Positions 30,666 to 41,485 of a stretch of 50,634 nucleotides of DNA are shown here, in pieces. Under the pieces are notes generated by a model. The model searched no databases. It worked only from the letters and a program-made list of their open reading frames with translations, and had not been told where the DNA came from. The DNA comes from Solirubrobacterales bacterium (GTDB lineage: Bacteria > Actinomycetota > Thermoleophilia > Solirubrobacterales > Solirubrobacteraceae): contig PKYB01000082.1 of NCBI GenBank assembly GCA_003133565.1, forward strand, positions 1 through 50,634, in the 5' to 3' direction. Each line of letters opens with the position of its first letter. Position 1 is the first letter of the stretch. A program made the translations under genes and the position numbers.

Positions 30666-32351
30666 ATGCTGCTAGAGCTGACGGTTCAGAACCTGCTGCT
30701 GATCGAGGACGCCCGGCTCGAGCTGGCGCCCGGTCTCAACGTCCTCACCGGCGAGACCGGTGCGGGCAAGACCGTCCTCGCGCACGCTCTCGACCTGCTG
30801 CTCGGCGGCCGCGCCAAGGGCGGGATCGTTCGTCCCGGGAGCGCCGAGGCCTACGTCGAAGGGGTCTTCGAGCTGCCCGAGACGCTGAGCAGCGAGCACC
30901 TGGCGCCAGACGCGCGCGAGCTTGTGCTGGCGCGCCGCGTCGGCCGTGACGGTCGTACCCGCGCCTACCTCGGTGGACGTTCGATCTCGGTCGGCGAGCT
31001 GCGCGAGCTCGCCAGCGAGCTGCTGTCCTTCTACGGCCAGCACGAGCATCGCAAGCTGATGCTTGCGACGGCACAGCTCGACATCCTTGACGGATCGTGC
31101 GGTCCCGAACACCTTGCCTGTCGCGCGGCGTGCGCCAGCGCCTGGGCCGCCGTGGGCGGCGCGCGCGCTGAGCTTGAGCGCCTTGGTGAGCTCGCCGGCG
31201 CCCGCGAGCGCGAGATCGACCTTCTCGAGTTCGAGCTGGGAGAGATCGAGGAGCTCGATCCGCAGCCCGCCGAGCGAGACGTACTCCTCCTCGAGCGCGA
31301 ACGGCTGCGCAACCTCGAAGGGCTGCGGGGCGCGAGCGCCCGGGCCGAGCAGGCGCTGGGCGATGAGGAGGGCGGCGCGCTGGCCGGGCTGCTCGCCACG
31401 AACGCGAGCCTCGACGGGCCCGGGGACCTCGATCCCGCGCTTTCGCTGCTGGCGGGGCGGGCCCGCACAATGTTGCTCGAGGGCCAGGATCTGTTGAGCG
31501 AGCTGCGCGACTATGGCGAGAGCTTGGAGGCCGAGCCCGGGCGGCTGGAAGCGATCGAGGAGCGGCTCGCGGCGATCGCGCGCCTGGAGCGCAAGCACGG
31601 TGGCAGCATCGAGGCGGTACTCGAGCACGCCGAGCGGTGCCGTGCTCGTCGTGAGGAGCTTGCCGGCGCCGAAGTCGCGCTCGAGGCTGCCCAGCGTGAG
31701 CTCGATCGGGCGCTCGCCGAGCACGGCGAACTGGTGAGCGCTTTGAGCCGCGCCCGCGCGGCGGCGGCGCCGGTGCTCTCCGCGGCGGTCGATGAGCGGC
31801 TCGCGGAGCTTGCGATGGACCGTGCGAGCTTCGCGATCGCACTTGTTCCCGGTGCGCCGGGAGCGAATGGGGGAGAGCAGGCGCAGTTTGAGATCGCGGC
31901 CAATCCCGGCGTCCCGCCCGCGCCGCTACGCGAGATCGCCTCCGGCGGCGAGCTTTCGCGCGTGATGCTCGCCCTGTTGAGCGCTGCCCACGGCGGCGGT
32001 CAGTCGACGCTCGTCTTCGATGAGATCGACGCCGGCATCGGCGGTCACACCGCGCGCGCCGTCGGCGAGCAGCTGCGCGCGCTGGCGCAGGGGCGTCAGA
32101 TTCTCGCGATCACCCACCTGCCGCAGGTCGCCTCGCAGGCGGCGCGCCACTTCACGATCGCCAAGGACACGAGTGGCGCATCGACGCGCACCACGGTTAC
32201 GCGCCTGGACGACGCAGCGCTCGTCGAGGAGCTGGTGCGGATGCTCGGTGCGGATGGCGCTGACGCGGGCGCACGCCGCCACGCCGAGGAGCTGCTGCGC
32301 GACCCGGCTGTGGTCGGCGCGCCGGCGAGGGGTGCTCGTCGGGCCGCATAG
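30666..32351 (+). CDS. recN: DNA repair ATPase RecN
   Basis: RecN is an SMC-like protein acting at double-strand breaks. Its 561 residues begin LELTVQNLLLIEDARLELAPGLNVLTGETGAGKTVL (Walker A). A coiled-coil-rich centre (about 140-390) is acidic and Glu/Leu/Arg-rich. Near the end are the ABC signature region IASGGELSRVMLALLS, Walker B TLVFDEIDAGIGG and ILAITHLPQVA. ATG 30666 is preferred; GTG 30660 is an alternative. TAGACC ends eight bases upstream and may be an imperfect -10. Confidence 0.95.
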   Translation: MLLELTVQNLLLIEDARLELAPGLNVLTGETGAGKTVLAHALDLLLGGRAKGGIVRPGSAEAYVEGVFELPETLSSEHLAPDARELVLARRVGRDGRTRAYLGGRSISVGELRELASELLSFYGQHEHRKLMLATAQLDILDGSCGPEHLACRAACASAWAAVGGARAELERLGELAGAREREIDLLEFELGEIEELDPQPAERDVLLLERERLRNLEGLRGASARAEQALGDEEGGALAGLLATNASLDGPGDLDPALSLLAGRARTMLLEGQDLLSELRDYGESLEAEPGRLEAIEERLAAIARLERKHGGSIEAVLEHAERCRARREELAGAEVALEAAQRELDRALAEHGELVSALSRARAAAAPVLSAAVDERLAELAMDRASFAIALVPGAPGANGGEQAQFEIAANPGVPPAPLREIASGGELSRVMLALLSAAHGGGQSTLVFDEIDAGIGGHTARAVGEQLRALAQGRQILAITHLPQVASQAARHFTIAKDTSGASTRTTVTRLDDAALVEELVRMLGADGADAGARRHAEELLRDPAVVGAPARGARRAA

Positions 32352-32368
32352 GTAGCGCTGGTGGTGAG

Positions 32369-32374
32369 TACTGT
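32369..32374 (+). promoter_or_regulatory. Candidate -10 element (TACTGT) of ilvA
   Basis: TACTGT ends nine bases before the ATG at 32384, with no Shine-Dalgarno between. This fits a leaderless or near-leaderless message. Confidence 0.35.
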
Positions 32375-32383
32375 GAAGTTCCC

Positions 32384-33637
32384 ATGGTCGCGCGCGGCGA
32401 AGAGCATTCAGCGGAGACCGTGGTCGCGCGACTCGAGACCGGGGCCGCACAGCAGGCCGTTGCGCTGGTCCGCGAACTGACGCGGCGCACGCCGCTGCTG
32501 AGCTCGGGGACGCTCGAGGATCGCTGCGGCGGTCGCGTCCTGCTGAAGGCCGAAAACCTCCAGCGCACCGGCTCGTTCAAGATCCGTGGCGCGCTGACAA
32601 AGCTCGCGAGCCTTGACCATCCCCGCGGAGTGGTCGCTGGAAGCGCCGGGAACCACGCACAGTCGCTGGCCTACGCGGCCAAGGCACGGGGCATCGCCTG
32701 CGAGGTGTTCATGCCGCGCGAGGCACCGGTCGCGAAGGTGGCTGCCGTCGGCGGCTACGGCGGCACGGTCGTGCTCGGCGGTGACAGCGTCGAGGAGTGC
32801 ATCGTTGCGGCCAGCGAACGCGCCGGCGCCACCGGCGCGGCGTTCATTCATCCCTTTGACGATGAGGAGGTGATCATCGGCCAGGGCACACTCGGTGTGG
32901 AACTGCTCGAGGACGTCCCCGATCTCACCACGGTGATCCTTCCGCTCGGCGGCGGCGGGCTCGCCAGCGGCGTCGCCGGCGTGCTCAAGCTCGCGCGGCC
33001 GGACATTCGCGTCATCGCCGTACAGGTCGAGGCCGCGGCGTCCTTTCCGGCTTCGCTCGCCGCCGGTCAGCCGATCGCCGTGGACGCGACGGCGACGATC
33101 GCCGATGGCATCGCCGTCAAGCGGCCGGGCGCGCTGACGCTGCCGCTGATCGAGCGCTGGGTCGATGAGGTGTGCATCGTCGGTGAGGACGAGGTCGCCG
33201 AGGCGATGGTGCTCCTGATGGAGCGTGCCAAGCTGGTCGTCGAGGGCGCCGGCGCCGTTGGCGTCGCTGCGTTGCTTTCAGGCTCCGTCGTGCCCGAGCG
33301 CGACGGCACGACCGTCGTCGTGCTCTCCGGCGGGAACGTCGACGCGGGCCTGCTGGCGCTCGTTGCACAACGCCACGAGGTCGCCGTCGGGCGGCGTCTG
33401 CGCCTCGCGACGCTGGTCTCCGATCGGCCCGGCGGGCTCGCCGCGCTGCTGGTCTGCGTCGCGCAGGCCGGCGGCAACCTGCTGACCGTCGAGCACGTGC
33501 GCGAGGCCGTCGACCTGCATGTCCGTCAAACCGGGGTCGAGCTGACGCTCGAGACGCGCGGCGGCGAGCACGCGCAGGCGATCCTCACGGCGCTGCAAGA
33601 CAGCGGCTACCGCGTGACGCGGCTCGGCGGCGGCTGA
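32384..33637 (+). CDS. ilvA: Threonine ammonia-lyase (PLP-dependent) with ACT domain
   Basis: This enzyme deaminates threonine to 2-oxobutanoate, the entry to isoleucine synthesis or threonine catabolism. Its 417 residues have the PLP lysine K66 in GSFKIRGA, the cofactor loop AGSAGNHAQSLAYAAK and the phosphate-binding LGGGGLASGVAG. A single C-terminal ACT-like domain (about 337-415: LATLVSDRPGGLAALLVCVAQAGGNL) follows. One ACT repeat and about 400 residues are typical of the shorter, often isoleucine-insensitive form. It is inserted between recN and steA relative to the M. tuberculosis order. Confidence 0.93.
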   Translation: MVARGEEHSAETVVARLETGAAQQAVALVRELTRRTPLLSSGTLEDRCGGRVLLKAENLQRTGSFKIRGALTKLASLDHPRGVVAGSAGNHAQSLAYAAKARGIACEVFMPREAPVAKVAAVGGYGGTVVLGGDSVEECIVAASERAGATGAAFIHPFDDEEVIIGQGTLGVELLEDVPDLTTVILPLGGGGLASGVAGVLKLARPDIRVIAVQVEAAASFPASLAAGQPIAVDATATIADGIAVKRPGALTLPLIERWVDEVCIVGEDEVAEAMVLLMERAKLVVEGAGAVGVAALLSGSVVPERDGTTVVVLSGGNVDAGLLALVAQRHEVAVGRRLRLATLVSDRPGGLAALLVCVAQAGGNLLTVEHVREAVDLHVRQTGVELTLETRGGEHAQAILTALQDSGYRVTRLGGG

Positions 33638-33650
33638 GGCGCGGCGCGCG

Positions 33651-34805
33651 TCAGTTCGCGCTGTGCGCCGGCGCCACGTGCTCGCGCAGGTCGGCCTCGG
33701 GCTCGATCTGCCAGCGCGCGGCGATCTCCAGGTACTCGCCATCGAGCGGCCAGCGGTCGGGTAGCTCGGCGCCGTCGTAGTCGGGCGTGGCGCCTTTCAG
33801 CGCCATGCAGCCCGTGTTGTCTCCGAGCCCGCGGATCAGCGCCACATCGGCGGCGCTCAGCGGCTGGCAGTCGTCGAGCGCGGCGAGCTCAGTTCGCTTG
33901 GACTCGATCGGACGCGCGTCGGCACCGGCCTCCTGGATCAATGTCGGCGCGACGCAACCCACCGCCGGATGGGCCAGATCCCACTGGCAGGCGAGCTGCA
34001 GCATCGTCAATCCCTTGCGCTGTGCGATCGGGCGCATCGGCTGGATTCGCTCGAGCCCGGCCGCCACCCATCCGGCCGGGCGAAACGAGCGGTGATCACC
34101 CGCGCGGAACACGTGGTCGGACTGAATGTCGTCGTGGAAGAGGCCGCCATAGTCGACGACGCGTGCGATGACGCTGACCTGCGCCTCGGCCGCCGCTCCG
34201 AGCGCCAGCTCGGCAGGCCACGGCTCAAGCGGGTTGAGGATCAGCATCGCCCAGTCGATCAGGCCGGCGAATCGCTCGAAGCAGCCGATCACGTCGAGCG
34301 TGAAGCCGTTTGCCGGTCCCGGTGCGACGCCGATCATGCGTGTCAGGCCGGCGTCGCGGAGCGCTGCCATGCCGTCCCACACCGCTTCGCTCGTGTAGCC
34401 GGTGCGGTCGGGGTTGTGGAGTAGCAGCACATCGAACTGGTCGATGCCGCAACGCTCGAGGCTTCGCTCGGTCGCCATGCGCAGATAGCTCGCGTATTCG
34501 CCCGGGCCGCGCAGCGAACGATCGGTGAAGCGGGGGAAACCCTTGGGCCCGTTGCGCTCGCCGCTGTAGAAGTCATGCCCGACGGCGCCGATCACGCAGA
34601 TCTCCTCGCGGTCGGACCCTTCCAGTGCGCGGCCGAGGATGCGGTCGCCCTCGCCTTCGCCATAGACATCGGCGCTCAGCACCGTGTAGATCGCCTGGTC
34701 GGGGCGCAGCAGCGCGATCAGACGTTCCTCCGAGAGGGGCTCGCCATAGTGAATGAAGCGCCCGCCGCTCCAGGTGCCGAGCGCGGTGCGACCCGGGTCG
34801 CTCAT
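33651..34805 (-). CDS. Aldo/keto reductase-fold protein with altered catalytic tetrad
   Basis: The 384-residue protein has the aldo/keto reductase barrel pattern: SADVYGEGEGDRILGRAL (about 45-61), FDVLLLHNPDRTGY (about 124-137), VWDGMAALRDAGLTRMIGVAPG, and a C-terminal segment resembling the AKR cofactor end. Tyr48 and His130 of the catalytic tetrad are kept. The usual Asp of FDTADVYG aligns with L43. The usual Lys of the following ISTKVG strand aligns with A74 (VIGAVGH). The protein may therefore bind a dinucleotide or sugar without normal reductase chemistry. ATG 34805 (MSDPGRTALGTWSGGR) fits the family start. It is divergent from steA with about 90 bases between. Confidence 0.82.
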   Translation of the reverse strand: MSDPGRTALGTWSGGRFIHYGEPLSEERLIALLRPDQAIYTVLSADVYGEGEGDRILGRALEGSDREEICVIGAVGHDFYSGERNGPKGFPRFTDRSLRGPGEYASYLRMATERSLERCGIDQFDVLLLHNPDRTGYTSEAVWDGMAALRDAGLTRMIGVAPGPANGFTLDVIGCFERFAGLIDWAMLILNPLEPWPAELALGAAAEAQVSVIARVVDYGGLFHDDIQSDHVFRAGDHRSFRPAGWVAAGLERIQPMRPIAQRKGLTMLQLACQWDLAHPAVGCVAPTLIQEAGADARPIESKRTELAALDDCQPLSAADVALIRGLGDNTGCMALKGATPDYDGAELPDRWPLDGEYLEIAARWQIEPEADLREHVAPAHSAN

Positions 34806-34880
34806 CCGCCGGAACCGTGGGAGTGCCTGTCCATGTCCACGCACAAGTCTAGTGGCGCCCCGCGGTTGCAGGTTGACCGA

Positions 34881-34886
34881 TACGCT
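34881..34886 (+). promoter_or_regulatory. Candidate -10 element (TACGCT) of steA
   Basis: TACGCT ends eight bases before GTG 34895 and fits TANNNT, implying a leaderless message. No good -35 is visible at normal spacing. Confidence 0.35.
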
Positions 34887-34894
34887 CGCAGCTG

Positions 34895-36070
34895 GTGTCG
34901 AGATCCGAGACAGCGATCAATCCTGCGGTCGGCCGCTCGCAGCCCCGCGTGCTGCGCGGAAGCGCGCGTCTCGGTCGCCGCACGAAGCTGCTGACCAAGC
35001 ATCTGCGCAGCGGCGACGTGGCGATCATCGAGCACTCGCACCTCGACCGAATATCGGCTGAGGAGATCATCGCCGCCGGCGCCTGTGCGGTCCTCAACTG
35101 CAAGCCGTCGGTGAGCGACCGCTATCCGAACATGGGGCCGCTGCTCCTGACCCAGGCCGGGATCGCCTTGATTGACGTGCCCGACGACTCGCTTTTTTCG
35201 GTGCTGCGCGACGGCGAGGAGGTCGAGGTTCGCGGCGGCGAGGTGCGGCGTGGGGGCAAGCTGCTGGTCCGCGGCCGTGAGCTCAGCGCCGCCGAACTGC
35301 GCGCTCAGACCACTGCCCGCAGCGAGGCGATCGGCGACGCGCTCGAGCGCTTCGCGTTCAACACGATCGAGCACATGCGCGAGGAGCGCGAGCTGCTCGG
35401 CGGGCAGCTCGCGCTGCCGCTCTTCGCCACCGACTTCCGCGACCACCCGGCGCTCGTTGTCGTGCGGGGCGCCGGCTACCTCGACGATCTCCGCGCGCTG
35501 CGCCCGTTCATCCGCGACATCCACCCGGTCATCGTTGCCGTCGACGGCGCCGCCGACGGCGTGCTCGAGGCCGGCTTGCGCCCGCACATGATCGTCGGCG
35601 ACATGGATTCGGCGGCTGACCGTGCGCTGCGCTGCGGCGCCGAGCTCGTCGTGCACGCCTATCGCGACGGCCGAGCGCCCGGCCGTGAGCGACTCGAGCG
35701 CCTAGGAGTGGCCCACAGTGTCGTGCCGGCGCCGGGGACCAGCCAGGACGTCGCAATGCTGATCGCGGCGGAGAAGGGCGCGTCGCTGATCGTGTCCGTC
35801 GGCTCCCAGCTGAACCTCGTGGAGTTCCTCGACCGCGACCGCGCCGGGGCGTCCTCGACCTTCCTTACGCGCCTTCGGATCGGCGACATCCTTGTCGACG
35901 CGAAGGGCGTGAGCCGCCTGCACCGGCCGCAACCGAGCAACAACCTGCTGCTGGTTGTGGTTGGCGTCGGTCTGCTGGCGATTGCGATCGTGATCTGGAC
36001 CACGCCCGGACTGCACGACGTCGCGCAGCTCGTGTGGCTGAAGATCCGCACCCTCTTCGGGATCGGCTAG
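34895..36070 (+). CDS. steA: SteA-like cytokinetic ring protein
   Basis: SteA is an actinobacterial protein with a thiamine-pyrophosphokinase-like fold and a C-terminal membrane anchor. In Corynebacterium it works with SteB in daughter-cell separation. The 391 residues include GDVAIIEHSHLDRISAEEIIAAGACAVLNCKPSVSDRYPN, HPVIVAVDGAADGVLEAGLRPHMIVGDMDSAADRALRCGAELVVHAY (TPPK-like GDMDS) and GTSQDVAMLIAAEKGASLIVSVG. A membrane helix (about 348-370) lies near the end. It is the homologue, by order, of M. tuberculosis Rv1697. The next gene is the SteB homologue. Confidence 0.88.
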   Translation: MSRSETAINPAVGRSQPRVLRGSARLGRRTKLLTKHLRSGDVAIIEHSHLDRISAEEIIAAGACAVLNCKPSVSDRYPNMGPLLLTQAGIALIDVPDDSLFSVLRDGEEVEVRGGEVRRGGKLLVRGRELSAAELRAQTTARSEAIGDALERFAFNTIEHMREERELLGGQLALPLFATDFRDHPALVVVRGAGYLDDLRALRPFIRDIHPVIVAVDGAADGVLEAGLRPHMIVGDMDSAADRALRCGAELVVHAYRDGRAPGRERLERLGVAHSVVPAPGTSQDVAMLIAAEKGASLIVSVGSQLNLVEFLDRDRAGASSTFLTRLRIGDILVDAKGVSRLHRPQPSNNLLLVVVGVGLLAIAIVIWTTPGLHDVAQLVWLKIRTLFGIG

Positions 36071-36097
36071 CCAGCATCACGACGACCCGCCGGTTCA

Positions 36098-36994
36098 ATG
36101 TTTGACTTTCGCTACCACGCGCTCTCGCTCGCTGCCGTCCTCATCGCCCTGGTCGTCGGGCTGCTGCTCGGCGCGGCGATCGGCGACAACAGCATCTTTT
36201 CGAGCGCCGAGCGCTCAAAGCTCGATCAGGCGGATAAGAGCCTCGGTCAGGCGCAGGCCGCTGACGCTGCGCTCAGTGGCGATCTTGCGCTGCGCGAGCA
36301 GTACGAAGGCGATGTCTACCCGACGATCGTCGCCGACGAGCTCGTCGGCGAGCGGATCGGACTGATCTTCCTTGGCCAGGACAACAATCAGATCGACCAG
36401 TACGTGCACTCCGCACTCGCACCGAGCGGCGCCCAGGTCGAGTTCGACGCGGTCGTACGCGAGCCGCTCGAGCTGAGCGAAATCGCTTCCGCGCTCGCAT
36501 CGGTTCCCGGCGCGAGCGGGTACGCCAACCTCGCGAGCGACCCCGCGCTGCTCGCGCCGTTCGCCGAGAAGGCGGCCAAGGCGCTGGTCTCAGAGCCCGA
36601 CGGCGGAGCGCTGATCCGCGCCGTTGAACCGAGCCTTTTTTCGTCCTACGTCGGCGGCTTCGGCGCCGTAGGCGCGATCGTGCTCGTGCGTAACGACGGC
36701 AGCCTGCCAGCTACCGCGATCGCCCAGACCGCAGCCTTTGAGCGCGCGTTCGCCACCGGCCTCGTGGCGAGTGGGGTGGTTGTCGCCGGTGTGCAGCTGA
36801 CCGATACCGCGCCCTCGCAGGTCAGCTGGTACAGCCAGCAGCAGCTCTCGAGTGTCAACGATGTCGACGACATCGCCGGGCGCACGGCCCTCGTCTACGT
36901 GCTGGCCGGCGCTCGCGGCTCCTACGGCATCGGCTCCGGGGTGCAGTCGCTTCTACCGTCGACGTTGCCGACCGGCGCGAGCGGAAAACAATGA
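36098..36994 (+). CDS. steB: SteB/MctB-family membrane-anchored protein
   Basis: The 298 residues begin FDFRYHALSLAAVLIALVVGLLLGAAIGD, the family N-terminus with one membrane helix (about 8-30). A coiled-coil stretch (about 35-70: SSAERSKLDQADKSLGQAQAAD) and an extracytoplasmic alpha/beta domain follow. The family was named MctB (copper transport) in M. tuberculosis and SteB in Corynebacterium, where it partners SteA in cell separation. No copper-binding His/Cys cluster is visible here; the mature region has no cysteine. The pairing with steA supports the SteB role. The stop overlaps the next start by four bases. Confidence 0.88.
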   Translation: MFDFRYHALSLAAVLIALVVGLLLGAAIGDNSIFSSAERSKLDQADKSLGQAQAADAALSGDLALREQYEGDVYPTIVADELVGERIGLIFLGQDNNQIDQYVHSALAPSGAQVEFDAVVREPLELSEIASALASVPGASGYANLASDPALLAPFAEKAAKALVSEPDGGALIRAVEPSLFSSYVGGFGAVGAIVLVRNDGSLPATAIAQTAAFERAFATGLVASGVVVAGVQLTDTAPSQVSWYSQQQLSSVNDVDDIAGRTALVYVLAGARGSYGIGSGVQSLLPSTLPTGASGKQ

Positions 36995-37722
36995 GCGCGC
37001 AGCCACTGCAAGGGGCCGGCCCGTTGCTCGCGCGCACGTTGGCGTTCTACCGTGATCACGCGCGGCTCGTACTGGCGGTCACGCTGCCTATCGTCGCGTT
37101 CGTCGACATCGTTCTCGCGCTCGGACTCGGCGAGCTGACGGCGAGCGTACACCGCCCCATTCCGTCGGCCGACGGCTACCTCGACCTCGCCGCCTCGGAG
37201 CTCGTGACGATTCCGCTGGTGACGGCGATACTCGCGCGCCTCGTGGTGACCAATCTGCGGGGTGGTGCGCCGGCAACGGCGCGAGCGGTTGTGCTCGAGG
37301 GCCTCGATCTATTCGCACCGGCATTCATCGCGATCGTGCTCTTTGCCTCCGGTGTGCTCGCCGGCTTCTTCTTCTTCGTGATCCCCGGCATCTATCTGGC
37401 GGTGAGCTGGTATTTCGTCGTGCAGGCCGTCGCTGTCGACGGCCTTCGCGGGGTCGCGACAGTGGCCCTAAGCCGGACGCTGGTGACCGGAAGGTGGTTG
37501 CACAGCGCGGGCATCGGCGTCGCCTACCAGCTGGCGGTCGGCATTCCTTCGCTGCTCACGGCCGCCGCGTTCGGCTGGCTCGCACGGGCTGCCAACAGCG
37601 ACGCGATGGTGGTCCTTGGCAACGTTCTGATCGACACGCTCGCGCTGCCGTTCGTCGCGATCGGCGCAACGCTCTACTACCTCGAGCTGCGCCAGCGCGC
37701 CGGCATGCCGCCGCCGCGCTGA
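36991..37722 (+). CDS. Polytopic membrane protein of unknown function
   Basis: The family is not recognised. The 243 residues form about six hydrophobic segments: roughly 24-50, 65-90, 110-135 (AFIAIVLFASGVLAGFFFFVIPGIYLAVSWYF), 165-190 and 200-230. An N-terminal soluble tail of about 20 residues and a short basic C-terminus are present. The IPGIYLAVSWYFVVQAV stretch resembles the core of YciC/DUF975-like integral membrane proteins, but this is only an impression. It overlaps steB by four bases and precedes the MraY-like gene, so a role in envelope assembly with them is plausible. Confidence 0.7.
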   Translation: MSAQPLQGAGPLLARTLAFYRDHARLVLAVTLPIVAFVDIVLALGLGELTASVHRPIPSADGYLDLAASELVTIPLVTAILARLVVTNLRGGAPATARAVVLEGLDLFAPAFIAIVLFASGVLAGFFFFVIPGIYLAVSWYFVVQAVAVDGLRGVATVALSRTLVTGRWLHSAGIGVAYQLAVGIPSLLTAAAFGWLARAANSDAMVVLGNVLIDTLALPFVAIGATLYYLELRQRAGMPPPR

Positions 37723-37747
37723 GCCCTCGCGCGTCCGCGCTGCTCGC

Positions 37748-37753
37748 TACGGT
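37748..37753 (+). promoter_or_regulatory. Candidate -10 element (TACGGT) of the MraY-like gene
   Basis: TACGGT ends six bases before GTG 37760, placing the transcription start at the start codon. Confidence 0.35.
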
Positions 37754-37759
37754 GGGCGC

Positions 37760-38582
37760 GTGCGGGCGCTACCTCTGATTTGCTCGTTTCTCGCCGCGCT
37801 GATCATCACGCCGGCGGCCCGCCGCTCACTCGCCGCCGGCCCGCTCGCGCGCGAGAACTTCCGCGGCGCGCTTCTGGCGGCTCCGCTCGGCATCGTCATC
37901 GTCGCGGCTGCGCTCGTGGCGTTGGCCCCGCTCGCGCTCGCCCAAAAGCTCGCCGGTGGCACGCTGCTACTGCCGGAGCTCGTGTGGATCGCGGCGTTCG
38001 TCCTCGGCGTCGCCCTGCTCGGGCTGGCCGACGACGCGCTCTCGGGCCCGGAGCGGGGCTGGCGCGGGCACGTCGCGGCGCTACGCGCGGGTCGCCCGGA
38101 CACCGGCGTGCTGAAGGCGCTGGGCACGCTCGGTCTGGCCTTGGCGGTGATGCTGGCGCGCGCCGGCGACACCGAGCGCTTCCTGCTCGGGGCGGCTGTG
38201 CTCGTGCTCGCGACGAACGTCTTCAACCTGGTCGACCTGCGCCCGGGCCGCGCGGTCAAAGGGCTGATCGTGCTCGGCGCGGCCTTGACGATCGCAAGCG
38301 GCGATGTCCGTCCCCTGTGGGCGCTCGGCCTGTTCGTCGGTCCGACGCTCGTCGTCGGCTTCTATGACCTGCGCGAGCAGGGGCTGCTCGGTGACACCGG
38401 AGCCAGCCTGCTCGGCGCGGTGGCGGGGGTGTGGCTCGTGCTGACGCTGTCCGCCGCCGGTCTGATCGTCGCCGTCGTGGCGCTCGCCGGAATCAGCGTC
38501 TACGGCGAGTTCCGCTCAATTTCGGCGTTGATCGACCGCGCCCCGCTACTGCGCCAACTAGACTCGTTGGGTAGAGTCAACG

Positions 38583-38599
<17 letters not shown>
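37760..38599 (+). CDS. Divergent MraY/WecA-family phospho-sugar transferase
   Basis: The family transfers a phospho-sugar from a nucleotide sugar to a polyprenyl phosphate carrier. The 279-residue protein has about nine membrane helices. It keeps the DD motif ([13 protein letters not shown]91-D92), an N-x5-D element ([18 protein letters not shown]153 and D159) and the late [18 protein letters not shown] segment (GDTG at 211-214). In MraY the second element reads NLTDGLDGLA; here it is [10 protein letters not shown], which may change substrate or remove one metal ligand. The length is short for MraY (about 320-360), so it is not the primary peptidoglycan enzyme. It overlaps pyrG by 17 bases and follows the steA-steB operon. 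Confidence 0.8.
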
Positions 38600-40348
<1,749 letters not shown>

Positions 40349-40352
<4 letters not shown>

Positions 40353-41485
40353 CGGCGGCGAGTGAGGCTGAACGCCGTCGCCTGGGCGAGCGCTTCGCTG
40401 CGCTCTGTCGCGTCTACAGTCCCTCCCGAGCCGAGCGCCTCTGCGCCGATCTCGTGCGCACCGAGCTCGCCGAGCTGGGAATCGCCGTGGCCGAGGACGA
40501 CGCGGCGCAGGCGCTCGGCGGTGACTGCGGCAACCTGCTGGCGCGGATTCCCGGGCGCGACGAGCGCAGCGTGCTGTTCTGCGCCCATCTCGACACCGTG
40601 CCGTCGAGCGCGCCGATCGAGCCGGTGCTGCGCGACGGTGGTTGGGAGAACGCCAACCCCGCAATCCTCGGCGCCGACAACAAGGCCGCCGTTGCCGCGC
40701 TGCTGGCGCTTGCGGAGCGCCTCGTTGCCGAGCCGGCGCAGGTTGGCATCGAGCTCCTCTTCACAGTCGGCGAGGAAATTGGGCTGCTCGGGGCCAAGGA
40801 GTTCGAGACGGGCCTTTTGCGCAGCGACGTCGGCTTCACCTTCGATGCCGCGATGCCGATCGGCGGCATCGTCGTCAGCTCGCCGACCTACTATCGCCTG
40901 ACCGCGGAGCTCCGCGGCTTAGCCGCGCACGCCGGCGTCGCCCCCGAGAATGGCCGCAGCGCGATCCTCGCTGCGGCGCGCGGCATCGCCGCGATGGAGC
41001 TCGGACGGCTCGACGACGGGACCACCGCGAACATCGGCACGATCGCGGGGGGCAGCGCGGCAAACGTCGTGCCGGACCGCTGCGTGGTTGTCGGCGAAGC
41101 CCGCAGCCTCGATGCCGACCGAGCGGAGGCGGTGGCGAGCGCGATGATCGCCTGCCTCGCCGACGGCGCCAACGACCCCGAGTGCGAATGCGACCTCGAT
41201 GTCACGCTCGAGCGCCAGTTCGACGGCTACCGCGTGCGCCCGTCGAGCCGCGAGCACGTGCTCGCAACGCGAGCGCTGCGCGACTGCGGCTACAAGCCGG
41301 AAGCCGGCGTCAGTGGCGGCGGCAGCGATGTCAACGTGCTGCGCGCCCGCGGCCGCGCCGTGATCAACCTCGGCAACGGCGCCGAGCGCCCCCACGAGGC
41401 GACCGAGCGGGTCAGCGTCGCGGCGCTCGAAGGCGTGCTGGCCGTCTCGGCGGCGATCGTTGGGCGAGCCGGCGAGGAGAGCTAG
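40349..41485 (+). CDS. M20-family metallopeptidase (peptidase T-like)
   Basis: This is a zinc-dependent exopeptidase of the tripeptidase T/M20-M42 type. The 378 residues contain HxD in [14 protein letters not shown], the bridging Asp in [19 protein letters not shown], the catalytic Glu pair in [16 protein letters not shown], and [16 protein letters not shown]. The dimerisation domain runs about 180-290. A late [14 protein letters not shown] segment fits the family metal end. The GTG start overlaps the pyrG stop by four bases (GTGA). Peptide substrate unknown. Confidence 0.9.
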
